A DNA stretch of 64,000 nucleotides from Bradyrhizobium diazoefficiens (GTDB lineage Bacteria; Pseudomonadota; Alphaproteobacteria; Rhizobiales; Xanthobacteraceae): positions 4,960,001-5,024,000 of the forward strand of contig NZ_CP067101.1 of NCBI RefSeq assembly GCF_016616425.1, written 5' to 3'. The position numbers were made by a program, and so were the translations under genes. Shown here one piece after another: positions 24,212 through 33,826 of the stretch. The notes under the pieces were generated by a model that saw nothing but the letters and a program-made list of their open reading frames with translations, was not told where the DNA came from and searched no databases. Each line of letters begins with the position of its first letter. Positions within the stretch are counted from its first letter, which is position 1.

Positions 24212-24646
24212 CTAGCGCGTCATCTTTTCGAATTCCGGAAAGGGTACGTAAACCGCGCCGGCACAGAGTTCGCTCGTCCGGTCGACGACCCGGTCCGCCC
24301 GTCCGTTGACGAAGATCACAGCGCGTTCCCGCATGGCCTTGTAGCTGCCATCGGCCTCGCGCGGAGTGAAGTGCAGACAGCTCACATAGAACTGCCGGCC
24401 GCCGACCTCGCGCTGGACCGGCTCGGCCATGCGGGCGTCGCGCACGCCGACCGGGTTGTTCAGGTAGGTGCGCATCAGCGCCAGCGTGTCGCTGCGGAAA
24501 TTGTCGGGAAATGGCTGCGGCCCGCCGGCCTGGGACCCGCCCATGAAGCTCGGACGATCACTATCGCTGCCGAAACATGCCGCCAGCGCCAGCGGCAATA
24601 CCAGGACCGATGCCAAGCTCACCGCACGTTTCGCCAATCGCCCCAC
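24212..24646 (-). CDS. Lipoprotein of unknown function
   Basis: 144 residues from the GTG at 24646. The signal peptide (GRLAKRAVSLASVLVLPLAL) ends with the lipobox LALAAC, so the mature protein is lipid-anchored at the cysteine. The mature part has RTYLNNPVGVRDARMAEPVQ and QFYVSCLHFTPREADG, ending in a segment with DRTSELCAGAVYVPFPEFEK. Two conserved-looking cysteines remain. An ATG at 24745 would add about 33 residues without signal character. No family name is recognised; it is likely an envelope protein. Confidence 0.78.
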   Translation of the reverse strand: MGRLAKRAVSLASVLVLPLALAACFGSDSDRPSFMGGSQAGGPQPFPDNFRSDTLALMRTYLNNPVGVRDARMAEPVQREVGGRQFYVSCLHFTPREADGSYKAMRERAVIFVNGRADRVVDRTSELCAGAVYVPFPEFEKMTR

Positions 24647-24849
24647 GGGGTCCCCGCTCCGCTCGAACAGACTCGGGGAACGTTCTAGCCTCAAGGTGGC
24701 GCAAAGGGAATTCAGTCCCGCCCACCGACATTGCCGACAACACACCGCCCCGCCGCCGGCGCCTGCGCTTTCGCACAGGCGCCGGGACGGGCCTGAAGTC
24801 CGTACGCGGCGACGGGCAATGCATGGGAGCCGCCGCGCCGGATCAGTCG

Positions 24850-25170
24850 TCAGCCCCGCTTGGCGGTGGCCGGCGGCCTGGTGACGTCAGGCTGCGCCTT
24901 CAGCTTCTTCGCCGACAGATGCTTGTGGTGATGGCGATGCGTGCGCACGGTCTTGTGCTCGTCGGGCGTGACCGCGGCGTTCGCGTTCATCGTCTTCGAC
25001 TTGGCACCCATCTTGGCGTCCGGTTTGGCGGCGATGGTCGACGCCTTGGTCTTGCTCTGGTCCGCCTTGATCACCGGGGCGGCCGTGGAGGTCTTGCCGG
25101 CCTCGGCAGCGAAGGCCGGGGCTGCAATCACGGAAGCTGCGAGCAAAGCTGCGGAAATGGTCTTCAGCAT
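24850..25170 (-). CDS. Small secreted lysine/histidine-rich protein
   Basis: 106 residues. The signal peptide MLKTISAALLAASVIAAPAF (cleavage after AFA) is followed by a low-complexity chain rich in Ala, Lys and Thr. A histidine cluster (RTHRHHHKHLSAKKLKAQ) lies near the C-terminus. Such His clusters can bind metal or acidic polymers, but no function is known. It is periplasmic or secreted and has no partner in an operon. A 7-bp hairpin (CCCACCC/GGGTGGG, 25214-25236) lies in the upstream region. Confidence 0.65.
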   Translation of the reverse strand: MLKTISAALLAASVIAAPAFAAEAGKTSTAAPVIKADQSKTKASTIAAKPDAKMGAKSKTMNANAAVTPDEHKTVRTHRHHHKHLSAKKLKAQPDVTRPPATAKRG

Positions 25171-25411
25171 GGTGGTCTCCTCTTGGAAGGATCTTCAGGC
25201 GGCGCCCTCTCGCCCACCCTTCGATCGTGGGTGGGAGCCTAGGGATGACGCACTGAACCCAGTCTGAAGCCGATCGCAGGCTTCCATTCATCTCGATGAC
25301 AAGTTTGTCATCTGCGGCCGGCGAACCCGGCCGGGAATGTTTCTGCCTGACCGGTGTTCCGGTCTTCAGGCAATCGTGTAGGATCGCCACGTTCCATATG
25401 GGAGGACTTAG

Positions 25412-25957
25412 ATGCGCAGACTCTCGATGCTTGTCGTACCGGGACTGGTCGCCATGTCGCTGGCTGCCGCGCCCGTGCTGTCCAGTGCCTATGCCGCCGG
25501 CGGTGACGAGCCCTCGTCGCCGCCGAAGTCGGACACTTCGACCAAGAAGGGGAAAAAGAAGAAGAGCTCCTCCGTCAGCGATCCCAAATTCCTCGCCGCC
25601 TACCGCACCGCCTACACCACGATCTACGATAATCACGACTACGCCGGCGCGATCAATCAGTTGAAGTCGCTGGGGCGCGACGACGTCGCCGACGTCGCCA
25701 ATCTGATCGGCTACTCCTATCGCAAGCTCGGCGACTACCCGTCGTCGAAGATCTATTACGAGATGGCGCTGAAGGACGATCCGAACCACGTCCGCACCTG
25801 GCAGTATTACGGCCTCTGGCAGCTCGAGCAGGGCAACCGCGAACAGGCGCAGTATCATCTGAACAAGATCGCCTCGCTCGCCGGCACCGACAGCTCCGAG
25901 TATCGCTCGCTTGCCGCAGCGCTCGACAAGCCGACCGGCGCGACGCTCGTCTACTGA
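25412..25957 (+). CDS. Secreted TPR protein
   Basis: 181 residues with GGAGGA 5 bp before the ATG. A signal peptide (about 1-28, cleavage near AYA) precedes a Ser/Lys-rich linker (KKGKKKKSSSV) and then at least two tetratricopeptide-like repeats (DYAGAINQLKSLGRDDVADV, LIGYSYRKLGDYPSSKIYYE, TWQYYGLWQLEQGNREQAQY). TPRs mediate protein-protein contacts, here in the periplasm. It is followed by a perfect hairpin terminator, so it is probably monocistronic. The partner is unknown. Confidence 0.88.
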   Translation: MRRLSMLVVPGLVAMSLAAAPVLSSAYAAGGDEPSSPPKSDTSTKKGKKKKSSSVSDPKFLAAYRTAYTTIYDNHDYAGAINQLKSLGRDDVADVANLIGYSYRKLGDYPSSKIYYEMALKDDPNHVRTWQYYGLWQLEQGNREQAQYHLNKIASLAGTDSSEYRSLAAALDKPTGATLVY

Positions 25958-25982
25958 AGACGTCGCATCTTCGAACGAAGTC

Positions 25983-26012
25983 AACGGGCACAACCTTGCG
26001 GTTGTGCCCGTT
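25983..26012 (+). terminator. Perfect hairpin terminator after the TPR gene
   Basis: AACGGGCACAACC (25983-25995) pairs perfectly with GGTTGTGCCCGTT (26000-26012) over a 4-nt loop. It sits 25 bp past the TPR gene stop and is followed by GCGCTTTCT, only weakly T-rich. The 13-bp stem makes termination likely. Confidence 0.7.
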
Positions 26013-26067
26013 GCGCTTTCTCGGCTAGCCTCTCGCGCTAATCTTCCCCCCGCAAAATTGGTGCGCA

Positions 26068-27453
26068 ATGGACAATTGGCTGCGATCCGCGATCGACTAC
26101 ATCGGCTCCTGGATCGAATTCCAGCTGACGACAATCCAACAGCCGGGCGTCATCGTCGCGTTCGCCCATCGCGGCGAGGTCGTCGCCGAGCATGCGTTCG
26201 GCCTCGCCAATCTCGACAGCGGCGAGAGGCTCACCCCGCGCCACCGCTTCCGGATCGCCTCCCACTCCAAGAGCTTCACCTCCGCCGGCATCATGAAGCT
26301 GCGCGAGCAGCGCAAGATCCGGCTCGATGACACGATCGGCCAATATGTCGCCGGCCTGCATCCGCACGTCGCCGACACGACGATCGTGCAGATGTTGTCG
26401 CACAGCGCGGGACTGACGCGCGACGGCGCTGATTCCGGCCAGTTCATCGACCGCCGTCCCTATCTCGACGCGAAAGAGTTGCTCGCGGAATTGAGACTGC
26501 CGACCGCGATCGAGCCCGGCACCCGCTTCAAATATTCCAATCACGGCTTTGGCCTGATCGGTCTCGTCATCGAAGCCGTGACGAACGAGCCCTACTCCGA
26601 CTGGATCAAGCGCGAGATCATCGAGCCCGCGGGCCTGCGCGAGACCGAGCCGGACGCGCCGCTTCCCAGGAGCGTGCCGTTCGCGCGCGGTCACACGCGA
26701 AAGGTGCCGCTGGGCGAGCGCTGCGTGATTCCCGGCGACAATCCCACGCAGGCGATGGCATCGGCGACAGGCTTCGCCGCCACCGCCGGCGACACCGCGC
26801 GCTTCTTCGCGCAGCTTGCGCCCAATGCGAAGAAGAGCGTGCTGTCGGTCGCGAGCCGCCGCGAGATGACGCGCCACCATTGGCGCATCCCGCAGAGCTT
26901 CGAGGCCTATTACGGCTTGGGCGTTAACGCCGGCAAGACCGACGGCTGGGACTGGTTCGGCCATAGCGGCGGCTTTCAGGGCTACATCTCCCGAACCTGC
27001 TCCATCCCGGCTTGCGAGCTCGCGATCAGCATCCTCAGCAACTCCATCGATGGTGGAGCGCCGTTCTGGATGGACGGCGCAATGCAGATCCTGCGCGTGT
27101 TCAGAACGCGCGGTGCGGCCGATCGGCGGTTGCGCGACTGGACCGGCCGCTGGTGGACGATCTGGGGCGCGACCGACCTCGTCCCCGCGGGCAACCGCGT
27201 GCTGGTCGCCAATCCGCAATTCACCAATCCGTTCATGGATGCCGCCGAGATCGAGGTGACCGGCCGCGACATCGGCAAGCTCGCCTGGGCTGCCGGCTAT
27301 TCCAGCCATGGCGAGCCGGTGCGCCGGATCCGCGACAAGCGCGGGAGGATCAGCGACATCTGGATCGCCGGCGCCAACGTCAAGCCGGCGAGCGTCGTGG
27401 CGCGTGAGATCGCCCGGCGATATCCGCCGCGCAAACGCCGGCCTACTCCCTGA
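26068..27453 (+). CDS. Serine hydrolase of the beta-lactamase/DD-peptidase fold (class C-like)
   Basis: 461 residues with no signal peptide. The nucleophile motif SxxK is ASHSKSFT (S about residue 70), with Y-x-N as KYSNHGFGLIG (about 157) and the third-strand motif likely HSG in WFGHSGGFQGY (about 300). The C-terminal 100 residues form a small beta domain (RRLRDWTGRWWTIWGATDLV) seen in esterase EstB/Pab87-type peptidases. The substrate is unknown; candidates are esters, beta-lactams or D-amino-acid peptides. The 3' end overlaps the convergent carboxypeptidase gene by 11 bp. Confidence 0.9.
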   Translation: MDNWLRSAIDYIGSWIEFQLTTIQQPGVIVAFAHRGEVVAEHAFGLANLDSGERLTPRHRFRIASHSKSFTSAGIMKLREQRKIRLDDTIGQYVAGLHPHVADTTIVQMLSHSAGLTRDGADSGQFIDRRPYLDAKELLAELRLPTAIEPGTRFKYSNHGFGLIGLVIEAVTNEPYSDWIKREIIEPAGLRETEPDAPLPRSVPFARGHTRKVPLGERCVIPGDNPTQAMASATGFAATAGDTARFFAQLAPNAKKSVLSVASRREMTRHHWRIPQSFEAYYGLGVNAGKTDGWDWFGHSGGFQGYISRTCSIPACELAISILSNSIDGGAPFWMDGAMQILRVFRTRGAADRRLRDWTGRWWTIWGATDLVPAGNRVLVANPQFTNPFMDAAEIEVTGRDIGKLAWAAGYSSHGEPVRRIRDKRGRISDIWIAGANVKPASVVAREIARRYPPRKRRPTP

Positions 27454-29011
27454 TCAGCGCCTCGACCTCGCTGCGAAACGCCTGCCGCGAGCCGCCTTGC
27501 GAATAGAACATGTGGCCGCCGGGATAGACGACGAACTTCACGCGCTGCGTCGCGAAGGCCGGCATCTGATCGAGCACCCGCTTCGTTCCGAAATAGGGCG
27601 TGGCGAGGTCGAACAGGCCGTGCGCGACCAGCACGTTCAGCTTCGGATCGGTGGCGAGGATCTGGCGCAGCTCGGACACCGATTGCGGCGGGTCGATACC
27701 GCGGCCGAAATCCCAGTGACCTTCGACAGCGCCATTCAGGACTTCATAGGAGCCATCCGGCCGCCAGTTGAGCTTGCGCGAGAGCACGTCGACCGCAGCG
27801 CTCGTCAGCGGCGCCTGAAGCGCATCGCCTGATGGATCGCCGAACCGCGAGCTGCTCGAATCCGGATAGGGATCGAAGCCACGGACGGAGCCGTCGTAGC
27901 GCCCGGTCACCTTGCCGTTCTTGCGGTCGAACTCGCGGCGGAATTCACCGACATCGAAGCGGCCGGCGAGCCTGCGGCTCACCGCCTGGTCGATGCCGGT
28001 GAGCTCGGCGACCCTGTCGGCAAGGCGATTGGTGGCCTCCTTGTCCGCCTCGCCCTTGACGAGGTCGGCCAGAAACTCGCCGCGCGCATAAGCCTCGACG
28101 TCGGCGAGATCTGCGCGCTTGACCGGTCCTTTGGTTTCGCGCGCCACCGCCACATAGCTCGGCAGGGTCGCAACATATTGCAGGAGGCTCGTGCCGGCGA
28201 ACTCGCGGAAATCGAGCAGCGGCGACACCAGGATCAATCCCCTGACGCCGATGCCGTGCTTGAGCTGCAACTGGCGCACGACCTTCGGCCCGCGAATGCC
28301 GCCATAGCTCTCGCCCGCGACGTATTTGGGTGAGGTCAGCCGGTCGTGCTTCTCGAGCCAGCGCCGGATTACGAGCGCGATCGCGTTGACGTCGCCGTCG
28401 ACCGAGTAGAACGACTTGCGCGCGTCCTCGCCGCTGGCGATGAAGCGGCTGTAGCCGGTGCTGACGGGATCGATGAAGACGAGATCGGTGAAGTCGAGCC
28501 AGGTCTCCGCGTTCGGCTTCACCTCGGGCGAGGCCGACGGCGACAGCGCTTCGCCATCAAGCGGCAGCCGCCACGGACCGACCGCACCGAACTGGAGCCA
28601 CGCTGAGGACGCGCCGGGCCCGCCATTGAACAGGAACGTGACCGGGCGCGTCGCGCGGTCGGCGCCGTCGAGCTGGTAGGACGTATAGGCAATGTCGGCC
28701 AACGGGGCGCCCTTGCCGTCGAAGACACGGATGGAGCCGGCGGTCGCGGCGAAGTTGAGCGTACGGCCGGGCAGCTCCAGCGTCTGCTTCGTGGTCGAAT
28801 CCGGCGGGAGGCGGTGCGGCTCGGCCGCCGAGGACGAATTCTGCGGCCCGCTTTGCGCAGCGCTGCCGTGCCCGCCTTTCTGCGCGGTTGGCGCCGTCGT
28901 CTCGGCGCGCGGCGCCGGCTGATCCTCCGCGCGCGCAACCGCCGCGAGCGCGACCGCCGACACCGCCAGCACCAGCCCGGTTCGTCGCAGCGTCGGCAAG
29001 ATCGTGAGCAT
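27443..29011 (-). CDS. Serine carboxypeptidase, peptidase family S10
   Basis: 522 residues from the ATG at 29011. The signal peptide (RRTGLVLAVSAVALAAVARA) is followed by a variable linker to about 75. The catalytic domain has the oxyanion segment FLFNGGPGASSAWLQFG (about 127-143) and the nucleophile S235 in VAGESYGGIRGPKV. The Asp lies in the LNVLVAHGLFDLATPYFG region (about 440-460) and the His in VVYPGGHMFYSQGG (about 500). It should remove C-terminal residues from peptides in the periplasm, acting at acidic pH as in other S10 members. The longer frame to 29191 is rejected for lack of a start with signal. Confidence 0.92.
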   Translation of the reverse strand: MLTILPTLRRTGLVLAVSAVALAAVARAEDQPAPRAETTAPTAQKGGHGSAAQSGPQNSSSAAEPHRLPPDSTTKQTLELPGRTLNFAATAGSIRVFDGKGAPLADIAYTSYQLDGADRATRPVTFLFNGGPGASSAWLQFGAVGPWRLPLDGEALSPSASPEVKPNAETWLDFTDLVFIDPVSTGYSRFIASGEDARKSFYSVDGDVNAIALVIRRWLEKHDRLTSPKYVAGESYGGIRGPKVVRQLQLKHGIGVRGLILVSPLLDFREFAGTSLLQYVATLPSYVAVARETKGPVKRADLADVEAYARGEFLADLVKGEADKEATNRLADRVAELTGIDQAVSRRLAGRFDVGEFRREFDRKNGKVTGRYDGSVRGFDPYPDSSSSRFGDPSGDALQAPLTSAAVDVLSRKLNWRPDGSYEVLNGAVEGHWDFGRGIDPPQSVSELRQILATDPKLNVLVAHGLFDLATPYFGTKRVLDQMPAFATQRVKFVVYPGGHMFYSQGGSRQAFRSEVEALIRE

Positions 29012-29259
29012 GATCGTTCTCCCTGCCCGGCTCTGATAGCCGGTGCGCACCCAAGCTAGCGAGGAATTGCGACGGTTTGCGGGATCGCCAGTCCGATGGC
29101 GCGTGAGGCGCCCGGGCTGCCCCAAATCGACCCGTTTTGTTCTCTGGATCGACGATCGCCTGTTTGCTTGAGAGGCGGTCATCCTCGACAATAGAGCCCC
29201 AGGTCGTATAGACGAGCCCGGCGGAACTTACTCGAGCCAGCGGCCCTGCCTGGAGGCCC

Positions 29260-30039
29260 ATGACCAAGCCCTCGCGATACGACCGGATCGCCTTCGTCGC
29301 CAGCCCCAGCAGCGAGGCGCAGACCGCCTTCGGCCAGCTCACCAGCGACTACGGCAATTGCGACCCGAAGGAGGCCGACGTCGTGGTCGCGCTCGGCGGC
29401 GACGGGTTGATGCTCCAGACGCTGCACCAGAACATGCACACGGGAAAGCCGATCTACGGCATGCATCGCGGCACCGTCGGCTTCCTGATGAACGAATACT
29501 CGACGCACGATCTGCGCGCGCGGCTCGAGGCGGCGCATGAATCCGAGATCAATCCGCTCCTGATGCGCGCGACCGACGTCAACGACCGCGTCCACCTGCA
29601 CCACGCGATCAACGAGGTCGCCCTGTTCCGGCAAACCCACCAGGCGGCACGCCTGCGCATCATGATCGACGAGCGCGAGCGCATGGCCGAGCTGATCGCC
29701 GACGGCATCATGGTGGCGACACCGGCCGGCTCGACCGCCTACAATCTGTCCGCCCAGGGACCGATCCTGCCGATCAACGCCGCCCTTCTGGCGCTGACCC
29801 CGATCAGCGCCTTCCGCCCGCGCCGCTGGCGAGGCGCCCTGCTGCCCAATACGGCCTATGTCGTGATCGAGGTGCTGGAAGGCGACAAGCGGCCCGTGGC
29901 GGCGGTCGCCGATCACGACGAGGTGCGCGACGTCAGCCGCGTCGAGGTGCTCTCCGACAAGACGATCTCGATGCGGATGCTGTTCGACCCTGGCCACAGC
30001 CTGGAAGAGCGGATCCTGCGCGAGCAGTTCGGCTACTGA
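29260..30039 (+). CDS. nadK: NAD kinase
   Basis: 259 residues. It phosphorylates NAD to NADP. The family motifs are present: the GGDG loop in [17 protein letters not shown] (residues about 46-49), the second conserved Asn-Glu region in [12 protein letters not shown], and the glycine-rich [18 protein letters not shown]. It is cytoplasmic. It has GGAGG 7-8 bp upstream of the ATG and stands alone as a single gene, 100 bp before the receiver gene. Essential housekeeping; identification is secure. Confidence 0.95.
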   Translation: MTKPSRYDRIAFVASPSSEAQTAFGQLTSDYGNCDPKEADVVVALGGDGLMLQTLHQNMHTGKPIYGMHRGTVGFLMNEYSTHDLRARLEAAHESEINPLLMRATDVNDRVHLHHAINEVALFRQTHQAARLRIMIDERERMAELIADGIMVATPAGSTAYNLSAQGPILPINAALLALTPISAFRPRRWRGALLPNTAYVVIEVLEGDKRPVAAVADHDEVRDVSRVEVLSDKTISMRMLFDPGHSLEERILREQFGY

Positions 30040-30139
30040 GCCGCCTGCCCCGCACGCGGTGGGAACCCCGGTCGCAACCCTTCGTTAACCCCCGCCACGA
30101 TATGGTTAACGAAGGTTGACCGCTTTTGGCCCGGGCGTC

Positions 30140-30685
30140 ATGTTCCGTATCGACTTCAACAAGCTGCGCTTCCTCGTCTGCGACGACAATCCGCACATGC
30201 GCCGCATCCTGCGGACGCTGCTGCATTCCTTCGGCGCGCGCGAGGTCTATGAGGCCGAGGACGGCGCCACTGCGCTCGAGATGTACAGCCATTACGTGCC
30301 CGACATCGTCATCACCGACTGGGCCATGCCGATTTTCGACGGGCTCGAGCTTGCGCAGATGATCCGGCAGCCGGAATCGAAGGGCAACCCTTACGCGCCG
30401 ATCATCATGCTGACCGGCCATTCCGAGAAGCGCCGCGTCACCGTGGCGCGCGATGCCGGCGTCACCGAATTCTTGGCCAAGCCGATATCGGCCAAGGGAC
30501 TCTATCAGCGCATCCTCAACGTGGTCGCCAATCCGCGGCCCTTCATCAAGACCAAGACCTATTTCGGCCCGGACCGGCGCCGCAACACCAACTCTGCCTA
30601 TATGGGTCCCGAGCGCCGCGTCGGCGAAAAGCACGAGGTGCTGCAGCAGCCCTCGCTGCTCGACAAGGCCCGCTCTACCATCTAG
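30140..30685 (+). CDS. CheY-like response regulator with C-terminal extension
   Basis: 181 residues from the ATG at 30140 (a frame from 30116 adds 8 unlikely residues). The receiver (about 8-130) has the acid pocket CDDN (14-16), the phospho-acceptor D60 in VITDWAMPIFDGLE, T in MLTGHSEKRR, and K in LAKPISAKG. The 50-residue tail (TYFGPDRRRNTNSAYMGPER) contains a repeated GP(D/E)RR motif typical of this alphaproteobacterial receiver family and no DNA-binding domain. It is followed 27 bp later by an Hpt protein, suggesting a phosphorelay pair. Confidence 0.88.
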   Translation: MFRIDFNKLRFLVCDDNPHMRRILRTLLHSFGAREVYEAEDGATALEMYSHYVPDIVITDWAMPIFDGLELAQMIRQPESKGNPYAPIIMLTGHSEKRRVTVARDAGVTEFLAKPISAKGLYQRILNVVANPRPFIKTKTYFGPDRRRNTNSAYMGPERRVGEKHEVLQQPSLLDKARSTI

Positions 30686-30712
30686 CGCACGTCTTCAGAC
30701 GAGGCAGGCATC

Positions 30713-31291
30713 ATGGCGAAGAACAGCGCAAGGGACATCGAGGTCAAGGCCTTCGCCACGCATCAAATCATCACGCAGCCCAATCCGCTGCGCAAGGTGC
30801 TGCGCCGGGTCGAGGAAAAGGATATGGACGACCCGGTGCGCCGCGCCGAGCAGGCGCTCGCGGGGCTCTCCGGCGAGTTCAAGGACTGGATGACGAGCGA
30901 GGTCGACAGGCTCTCCGTGGCCTGGGCCGCCGTGCAGAAGGACGGCTTCACCAAGAAATTGCGTGACGAGCTGTTCCACGCCGCCCACGACATCAAGGGC
31001 GACGCGGCGACGTTCGGCTTTCCGTCAGCGGCCGGAATCGCCGAGAGCCTGTGCCGGGTGATCGAGCACGCGCCGGACCTTGCAAAGGTGCCGGCCGAGC
31101 TGTTCACGCATCACATCAACGCCATCCTCGCCATCGTCAACGAGAACACCAGGCTCGACAGCATCAGCGTCTCCGCCGAGCTCGGCCGCCGCCTGCGCAA
31201 GGTCGCGGACGACTATCTGGCGCATGTCAACCGCGACCGCCCCGAGCATCTCGAGGTGATCCTGGCGCCCAGCATCGTGCCGACGGAGTAA
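30713..31291 (+). CDS. Histidine phosphotransfer (Hpt) domain protein
   Basis: 192 residues. The Hpt domain (about 55-165) is marked by FHAAHDIKGDAATFGFPSAA with the phosphorylatable H92, the Lys at +3, and the helix GIAESLCRVIEHAPDL. There is no kinase domain. It is probably cotranscribed with the receiver gene just upstream and would exchange phosphate with it. The upstream kinase is not in the window. The N-terminal 45 residues are a variable, basic arm. Confidence 0.85.
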   Translation: MAKNSARDIEVKAFATHQIITQPNPLRKVLRRVEEKDMDDPVRRAEQALAGLSGEFKDWMTSEVDRLSVAWAAVQKDGFTKKLRDELFHAAHDIKGDAATFGFPSAAGIAESLCRVIEHAPDLAKVPAELFTHHINAILAIVNENTRLDSISVSAELGRRLRKVADDYLAHVNRDRPEHLEVILAPSIVPTE

Positions 31292-31307
31292 AGTTCAGCT
31301 CTCTCCT

Positions 31308-31337
31308 CGTCATTGCGAGCGCAGCGAAGCAATGACG
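31308..31337. repeat. CGTCATTGC hairpin repeat
   Basis: CGTCATTGC pairs with GCAATGACG over GAGCGCAGCGAA. The motif CGTCATTGCGAGCGCAGCGAAGC is a familiar intergenic hairpin of many proteobacteria. It lies between the Hpt gene and the convergent DUF2336 gene and may serve as a transcription stop for either. Confidence 0.65.
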
Positions 31338-31353
31338 GAGACTGCGGATTCAG

Positions 31354-32529
31354 CTAGGCCGCGATCAGATCGTCGTACACCGGTTCAATCGGATCATCTG
31401 CAACCAGCTCGTCGCAGAACAGCCTTGCCTCCTCCCGCGCCGATTCCGTGGCGAAGCGGCGCAGCAGGACCATCAGCGGCTCGGTGGCGCCGCGGTCGGT
31501 CTCGCAATGGGTGAGCACGCGTTCGACCATGCGGCGACGCAGCCGTGCCGCGCCGCCGTCGCTGTCGACAAAACCTTGCTCGTGGCAGGCCTCGAGCGCG
31601 ACCTGGAATGCGGCGAACGTCGCCTCCGGAAGTCCGGCGCGACGGAGCAGCGCGTGCAGGCTGTTGCCGCCACGGTCGTGCAGCAGCGCGGAGACGCGCG
31701 CCCGCGGCAGATCGGCAAGTTCGGCGAGCGCCGCGTCGAACAGGTCGAGATTGCTCGACAACAGCGCGCGCAGGATCAGGCCCGCGGTGAGCTGGCCGGT
31801 GATGCGCAGGTGCCGTACCAGGCCCAGCATGTCATCGCCGCGCGAACGCGCCGCGATGTTCATGGTGGAGCGGTCGCGCGCCTCGATCGCGATCCGATCG
31901 GCACGATCGGCGCTCAGCCAATTCCGCGCCACGACGAATTGCGCCAGCGTCTCGGAGAGCTTCGCCACCAGCGCAGCGCGGGTCGCCGACGGCAGATCAT
32001 CCAGCACCAGCATCGCTTCACGGATCGCGGCGAGATGGCCGTGGCGTTCGACAATGCGGTCCCACGAGAACGGTGCAAGTTCGGCATGGGGATTTTCGAT
32101 CAGCTCCAGCGCGGCCGCCGCGCAGCCGACTTCGGCGATGGCGGCGCAGACCGAGACCGGCAGTGCGATGCGGCGGGCGACCGCACATTGCACCTCGTCG
32201 TTGCCGGTCGCGACGATGTCGACGAGGTCGGCGTCGATCAGCAGCGGGGAATGCTCGAGCACGGGCAGCGCGACGGTCGGCTGGTCCGCCGACAGCGCTC
32301 GCACGATCGATGCCGGCGCATCCGTGCTGCGGGCAAAGACCTCGGCCATCGCCTGCCGCACCAGCGGCGAGGGATCGTCGAGCAGCATCAAAAGCGCGCC
32401 TTCGGCGGCGATGCGGTCGTCCGTAGAAAGGTCTGAGATCAGCCAGGCCCGGGCCAACGCCCGTGTTGCCTCGGCGCGCTCACCAGCGGGCGCCGTTCTG
32501 ATCCAATTGATGAACTGCCGAACAATCAT
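31354..32529 (-). CDS. DUF2336 (HEAT-like repeat) protein
   Basis: 391 residues without signal peptide. The DUF2336 signature in the N-terminal part is LMLLDDPSPLVRQAMAEVFA then LPVLEHSPLLIDADLVDIVA, with alpha-helical HEAT-like repeats continuing to the C-terminus (LLHDRGGNSLHALLRRAGLP). DUF2336 proteins are cytoplasmic alpha-solenoid proteins of unknown role found in alphaproteobacteria, often near signalling or stress genes. The convergent receiver/Hpt pair may be only a neighbour. Confidence 0.85.
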   Translation of the reverse strand: MIVRQFINWIRTAPAGERAEATRALARAWLISDLSTDDRIAAEGALLMLLDDPSPLVRQAMAEVFARSTDAPASIVRALSADQPTVALPVLEHSPLLIDADLVDIVATGNDEVQCAVARRIALPVSVCAAIAEVGCAAAALELIENPHAELAPFSWDRIVERHGHLAAIREAMLVLDDLPSATRAALVAKLSETLAQFVVARNWLSADRADRIAIEARDRSTMNIAARSRGDDMLGLVRHLRITGQLTAGLILRALLSSNLDLFDAALAELADLPRARVSALLHDRGGNSLHALLRRAGLPEATFAAFQVALEACHEQGFVDSDGGAARLRRRMVERVLTHCETDRGATEPLMVLLRRFATESAREEARLFCDELVADDPIEPVYDDLIAA

Positions 32530-32696
32530 GCTGCTTCCGGCTTACACAACAAACGAAAATGGTGACGGCTCGTCACCTGCAACACAAAATAAACCACGAC
32601 GCTTAACAAAGCGTTCACCATAACCGGCTGGTTTTATTGACGTTTTGTTAAGGGAACAAAGCCGGCTGCGTCATATGCCCGGATGCAGCGCAGCGT

Positions 32697-33719
32697 TCAT
32701 GTGCTCGAGAACGTGCCGCTGCGATCACTGAAGAGATCGAGCGGCTGCGGCGGCCGCACATCCGGCGTCGCTGAAGCGACCGAGGCGAGCGAGGCGTTGT
32801 CGCCCCATAATTTCTGCACCGTGGTCGAGACCGGCTGCGTGGCATCGCCGGGCTGATAGATCGAGCGGAATGCCGGCGTGGCCGGCGCATTGTCCGCGGC
32901 CGTCGTTGGCGATGCCGCACTGACGGGCGTCACCGCACGTGTGTTCGGAAACGTCTGGAGATAGGCGGCGTTGTCGATGAGAGGCGCGATGGGCTGCATG
33001 CCGCTCGCGCTCGCGACCTCAGCGGTCGACGGCGCGCCGCCATACATCGCCATCGCGCTGCGGGTCACCTTCGAATTGGCCGCGGCGGCATAGCGCGCGT
33101 CCAGCACCGAATAGACTTCGGAGACGCTGCGGGCCCGGCCGTCCCTGGCGTAGAAGATCGAACGATTGGCGGACGCCGCGTTGGGAAACAGCCGCGCGCC
33201 GACCGCTTGCGGATTATCCTCGGCATTCGCGATCAGTTTTGCCGCGCCGCCGACGCCCATGAAATGCGCCATATAGAGTTCGCTGTCGCTCGGCCTGCGC
33301 CCGATCAGACCGGTGAGCTTGAAGCTGTTCGACTGCGTCAGCGCGGCCGCCATGCTGGAGGCGGCCTCCGGATCGTCGCGCAGCTTCATGATCGACCGCT
33401 TCATCGCGGGATCGTCGACGGTATAGGTGCCCGACGACGTCCTGGTGATGGCGTCGGAATAGTTGCCGTAGCCGAGTTGGGTGCCGGCCTCCTTCACGGT
33501 GCCGAGCCAGGTCTGGTCGATGAACTGGTAGAGTCCATGCGCGGACGACGTGGAGGCCGCTGCGGTGGCATCGAAATCCGATTCCATCTTGGCGGTGGTC
33601 AGCATGTACTGGAAGCTGACGCCGGAGATGTTCGAGGCCTGCTTGATCGCACCAGCGACGCGCGCCCGCGTCGGATCGAGACCGACCGTCTGCGTGGCAC
33701 TGGAATTGTCGACCGACAT
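32697..33719 (-). CDS. Lytic transglycosylase-like (SLT/lysozyme-fold) protein
   Basis: 340 residues from the ATG at 33719. An N-terminal lysozyme-like domain (about 15-170) carries the catalytic-type Glu in LTTAKMESDFDATAAASTSS and the family motif HGLYQFIDQTWLG, followed by YMAHFMGVGGAAKLI. No signal peptide is seen, which is unusual for a peptidoglycan enzyme and may mean export by another route (for example flagellar) or a start further upstream. The C-terminal half (about 200-340) is Ala/Pro/Thr-rich and disordered. A TTG at 33761 would add 14 residues with no export signal. Confidence 0.85.
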   Translation of the reverse strand: MSVDNSSATQTVGLDPTRARVAGAIKQASNISGVSFQYMLTTAKMESDFDATAAASTSSAHGLYQFIDQTWLGTVKEAGTQLGYGNYSDAITRTSSGTYTVDDPAMKRSIMKLRDDPEAASSMAAALTQSNSFKLTGLIGRRPSDSELYMAHFMGVGGAAKLIANAEDNPQAVGARLFPNAASANRSIFYARDGRARSVSEVYSVLDARYAAAANSKVTRSAMAMYGGAPSTAEVASASGMQPIAPLIDNAAYLQTFPNTRAVTPVSAASPTTAADNAPATPAFRSIYQPGDATQPVSTTVQKLWGDNASLASVASATPDVRPPQPLDLFSDRSGTFSST

Positions 33720-33826
33720 GATGAAGTGCCCGCCCCGCACGGCGTTGAGCGGCGCCGGCAATTCGGCGCCCGTCGTCTCACCGTGGGACAGGTATGGTTA
33801 ATGCGGGGTTAATTCGGCCCCCACAG

